Assembly (NCBI GenBank): GCA_031275955.1
Contig: JAISNZ010000077.1
Location: 1-5,808, forward strand
Length of the DNA stretch: 5,808 nucleotides
Source of the DNA: Desulfovibrio sp.
Lineage (GTDB): Bacteria > Desulfobacterota > Desulfovibrionia > Desulfovibrionales > Desulfovibrionaceae
Direction: 5' to 3'
Part shown: one piece after another, positions 4,871 through 5,808 of the stretch
Numbering within the stretch: position 1 is the stretch's first letter
Layout of the letters: every line of letters starts with the position of its first letter
Position numbers and translations under genes: made by a program
Notes under the pieces: model-generated
The model's input: only the letters and a program-made list of their open reading frames with translations
What the model was told of the DNA's origin: nothing
Databases searched by the model: none

Positions 4871-5808
4871 CTATAGCGGAGGATTGAAATATCCCAGACG
4901 CAGGCGGGGACATTCCCGCAGGAGGCGCTTTCTGGCGTTGAGAAAGCCAGCGCAGGGGCCGGTGGAAAGGCCGCCCATCAGGTCCAGGTAGAGATCCGGA
5001 TCGATGTTCAGGTTGCGCAACTGAAGGCAATCCACATTTTCCTGCCGGACAAGGGCGATGAGGGCGGCAAGCTCCTCCTCCGCATCGGAGAAGCCGGGAA
5101 AAAAGAGGAGATTGAGGGAAACGTAAAGGCCAGCTGCCTTGGCGACCCGGATGCTCCGGACAACCTCGGCGAAGGTGTAGTTCCCGGGGCGGTGGTAGCG
5201 GGCGTAGGCCTCGGGGCGGGCGCTGTTCAGGCTGACCCGCAGGGAGGAAAGTCCTGCTCCGGCAAGGTCGGCAAGGGCCTCGGGCATGGAGGCGTTACTG
5301 TTCAGGTTGATGGTTCCCCGGCCGCCGCCGGAACGGAATTTCCGGATGGCGGCGGCAATAAGGGGGGCCTCGGTGAGGGGTTCGCCTTCGCAGCCCTGGC
5401 CGAAGGAATAGATGGGGGCGGTGGTTTCCCGGCCCGCGTGTTCCCGCATGACTTCGACGATTTCCTCTGCCGTGGGCGTGAAGTCCATGCGGCACTGGGG
5501 CGTCCGGCGAATGGGGGAATCCTCATCCTGACGGGAGATGCAGCCCAGGCAGCGGGCGTTACAGGCGCGGGAAACAGGCAGAGGGGCCTCATGGCGCCCC
5601 AGGCAGAAATTGCGGGCGGCGGGGCAGCCGTAAGTCAGGGCGCAGCTACGGATCAGGTGCTGGATAAGCCGGTTGCGGGGGAAGCGCCCGGCCAGGGCCA
5701 GGGCCTGTTTGCGGATCAGCGCCGGGGGGATGGCGCGAAACTCCTGCCGCGGATCGGCATCAACCCTTTTGGCGCAGAGATAGAAGCGATCATGGGCGAA
5801 GCCCACGG
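4871..5808 (-). CDS. Radical SAM enzyme, N-terminus beyond window edge
   Basis: This is a radical S-adenosylmethionine protein: a 4Fe-4S cluster held by three Cys would cleave SAM to start a radical reaction. The substrate is not evident. The frame is open to the right edge. The GTG at 5804-5806 is unlikely to be the true start, because the sequence there (GFAHDRFYL) reads as mid-protein and related Desulfovibrio proteins, as I recall them, have roughly 100 more N-terminal residues. Counting from that GTG, the CxxxCxxC motif is C82-x3-C86-x2-C89 (ACNARCLGC). The SAM-binding GGE-like segment is FGQGCEGEPL (135-144), followed by core strands INLNSN (166-171), LRVSLNSARPEAY (189-201) and LQLRNLNIDP (261-270). 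The protein ends at LGYFNPPL. Extra cysteines C55, C61 and C68 precede the core; there is no C-terminal Cys-rich SPASM domain. It converges on the HTH gene across the hairpin array. Confidence 0.9.
   Translation of the reverse strand, partial: VGFAHDRFYLCAKRVDADPRQEFRAIPPALIRKQALALAGRFPRNRLIQHLIRSCALTYGCPAARNFCLGRHEAPLPVSRACNARCLGCISRQDEDSPIRRTPQCRMDFTPTAEEIVEVMREHAGRETTAPIYSFGQGCEGEPLTEAPLIAAAIRKFRSGGGRGTINLNSNASMPEALADLAGAGLSSLRVSLNSARPEAYARYHRPGNYTFAEVVRSIRVAKAAGLYVSLNLLFFPGFSDAEEELAALIALVRQENVDCLQLRNLNIDPDLYLDLMGGLSTGPCAGFLNARKRLLRECPRLRLGYFNPPL

Overview
The window looks like a moderately GC-rich delta-proteobacterial chromosome, most likely a Desulfovibrio-type sulfate reducer (Desulfovibrionaceae). 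That placement is inferred from the RpoC sequence, the remembered resemblance of the radical SAM protein to Desulfovibrio proteins, and a near-consensus sigma-54 promoter. No database search was possible.

Layout: (1) positions 1-2801, + strand, hold the last two thirds of rpoC, entering the window just before the catalytic NADFDGD motif and ending at a normal C-terminus. (2) 2802-2907 is a short gap with a good sigma-54 (-24/-12) promoter that probably drives (3) an unrecognised 177-aa helical protein at 2908-3441. (4) 3442-3896 is a 455-bp gap with a probable intrinsic terminator and no convincing gene. (5) 3897-4352, + strand, encodes a 151-aa protein that resembles only the DNA-binding half (helix-turn-helix plus winged helix) of an IS630-type transposase; no DDE catalytic part follows. 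(6) 4353-4870 is a convergent intergenic region filled with inverted repeats. At least twelve hairpin units lie almost end to end from 4373 to 4801, and a thirteenth lies at 4833-4858. (7) 4871-5808, - strand, holds the C-terminal part of a radical SAM enzyme that runs off the right edge.

The rpoC gene is core transcription machinery and is followed here by accessory DNA, not by the ribosomal protein genes that often come next. The most unusual object is the hairpin array. By hand count about 65% of its 429 bases lie in local perfect or near-perfect stems. It includes a three-way-junction element, two copies of the very stable DNA mini-hairpin GCGAAGC, and a Shine-Dalgarno sequence in a hairpin loop ahead of a 31-codon ORF. 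It lies just downstream of the orphan transposase-like DNA-binding protein. This layout recalls, but differs in protein family from, REP hairpins with their RAYT proteins. A functional link is only a hypothesis. The array could equally be a mobile repeat cluster or a bidirectional termination and 3'-end protection zone between two converging genes.
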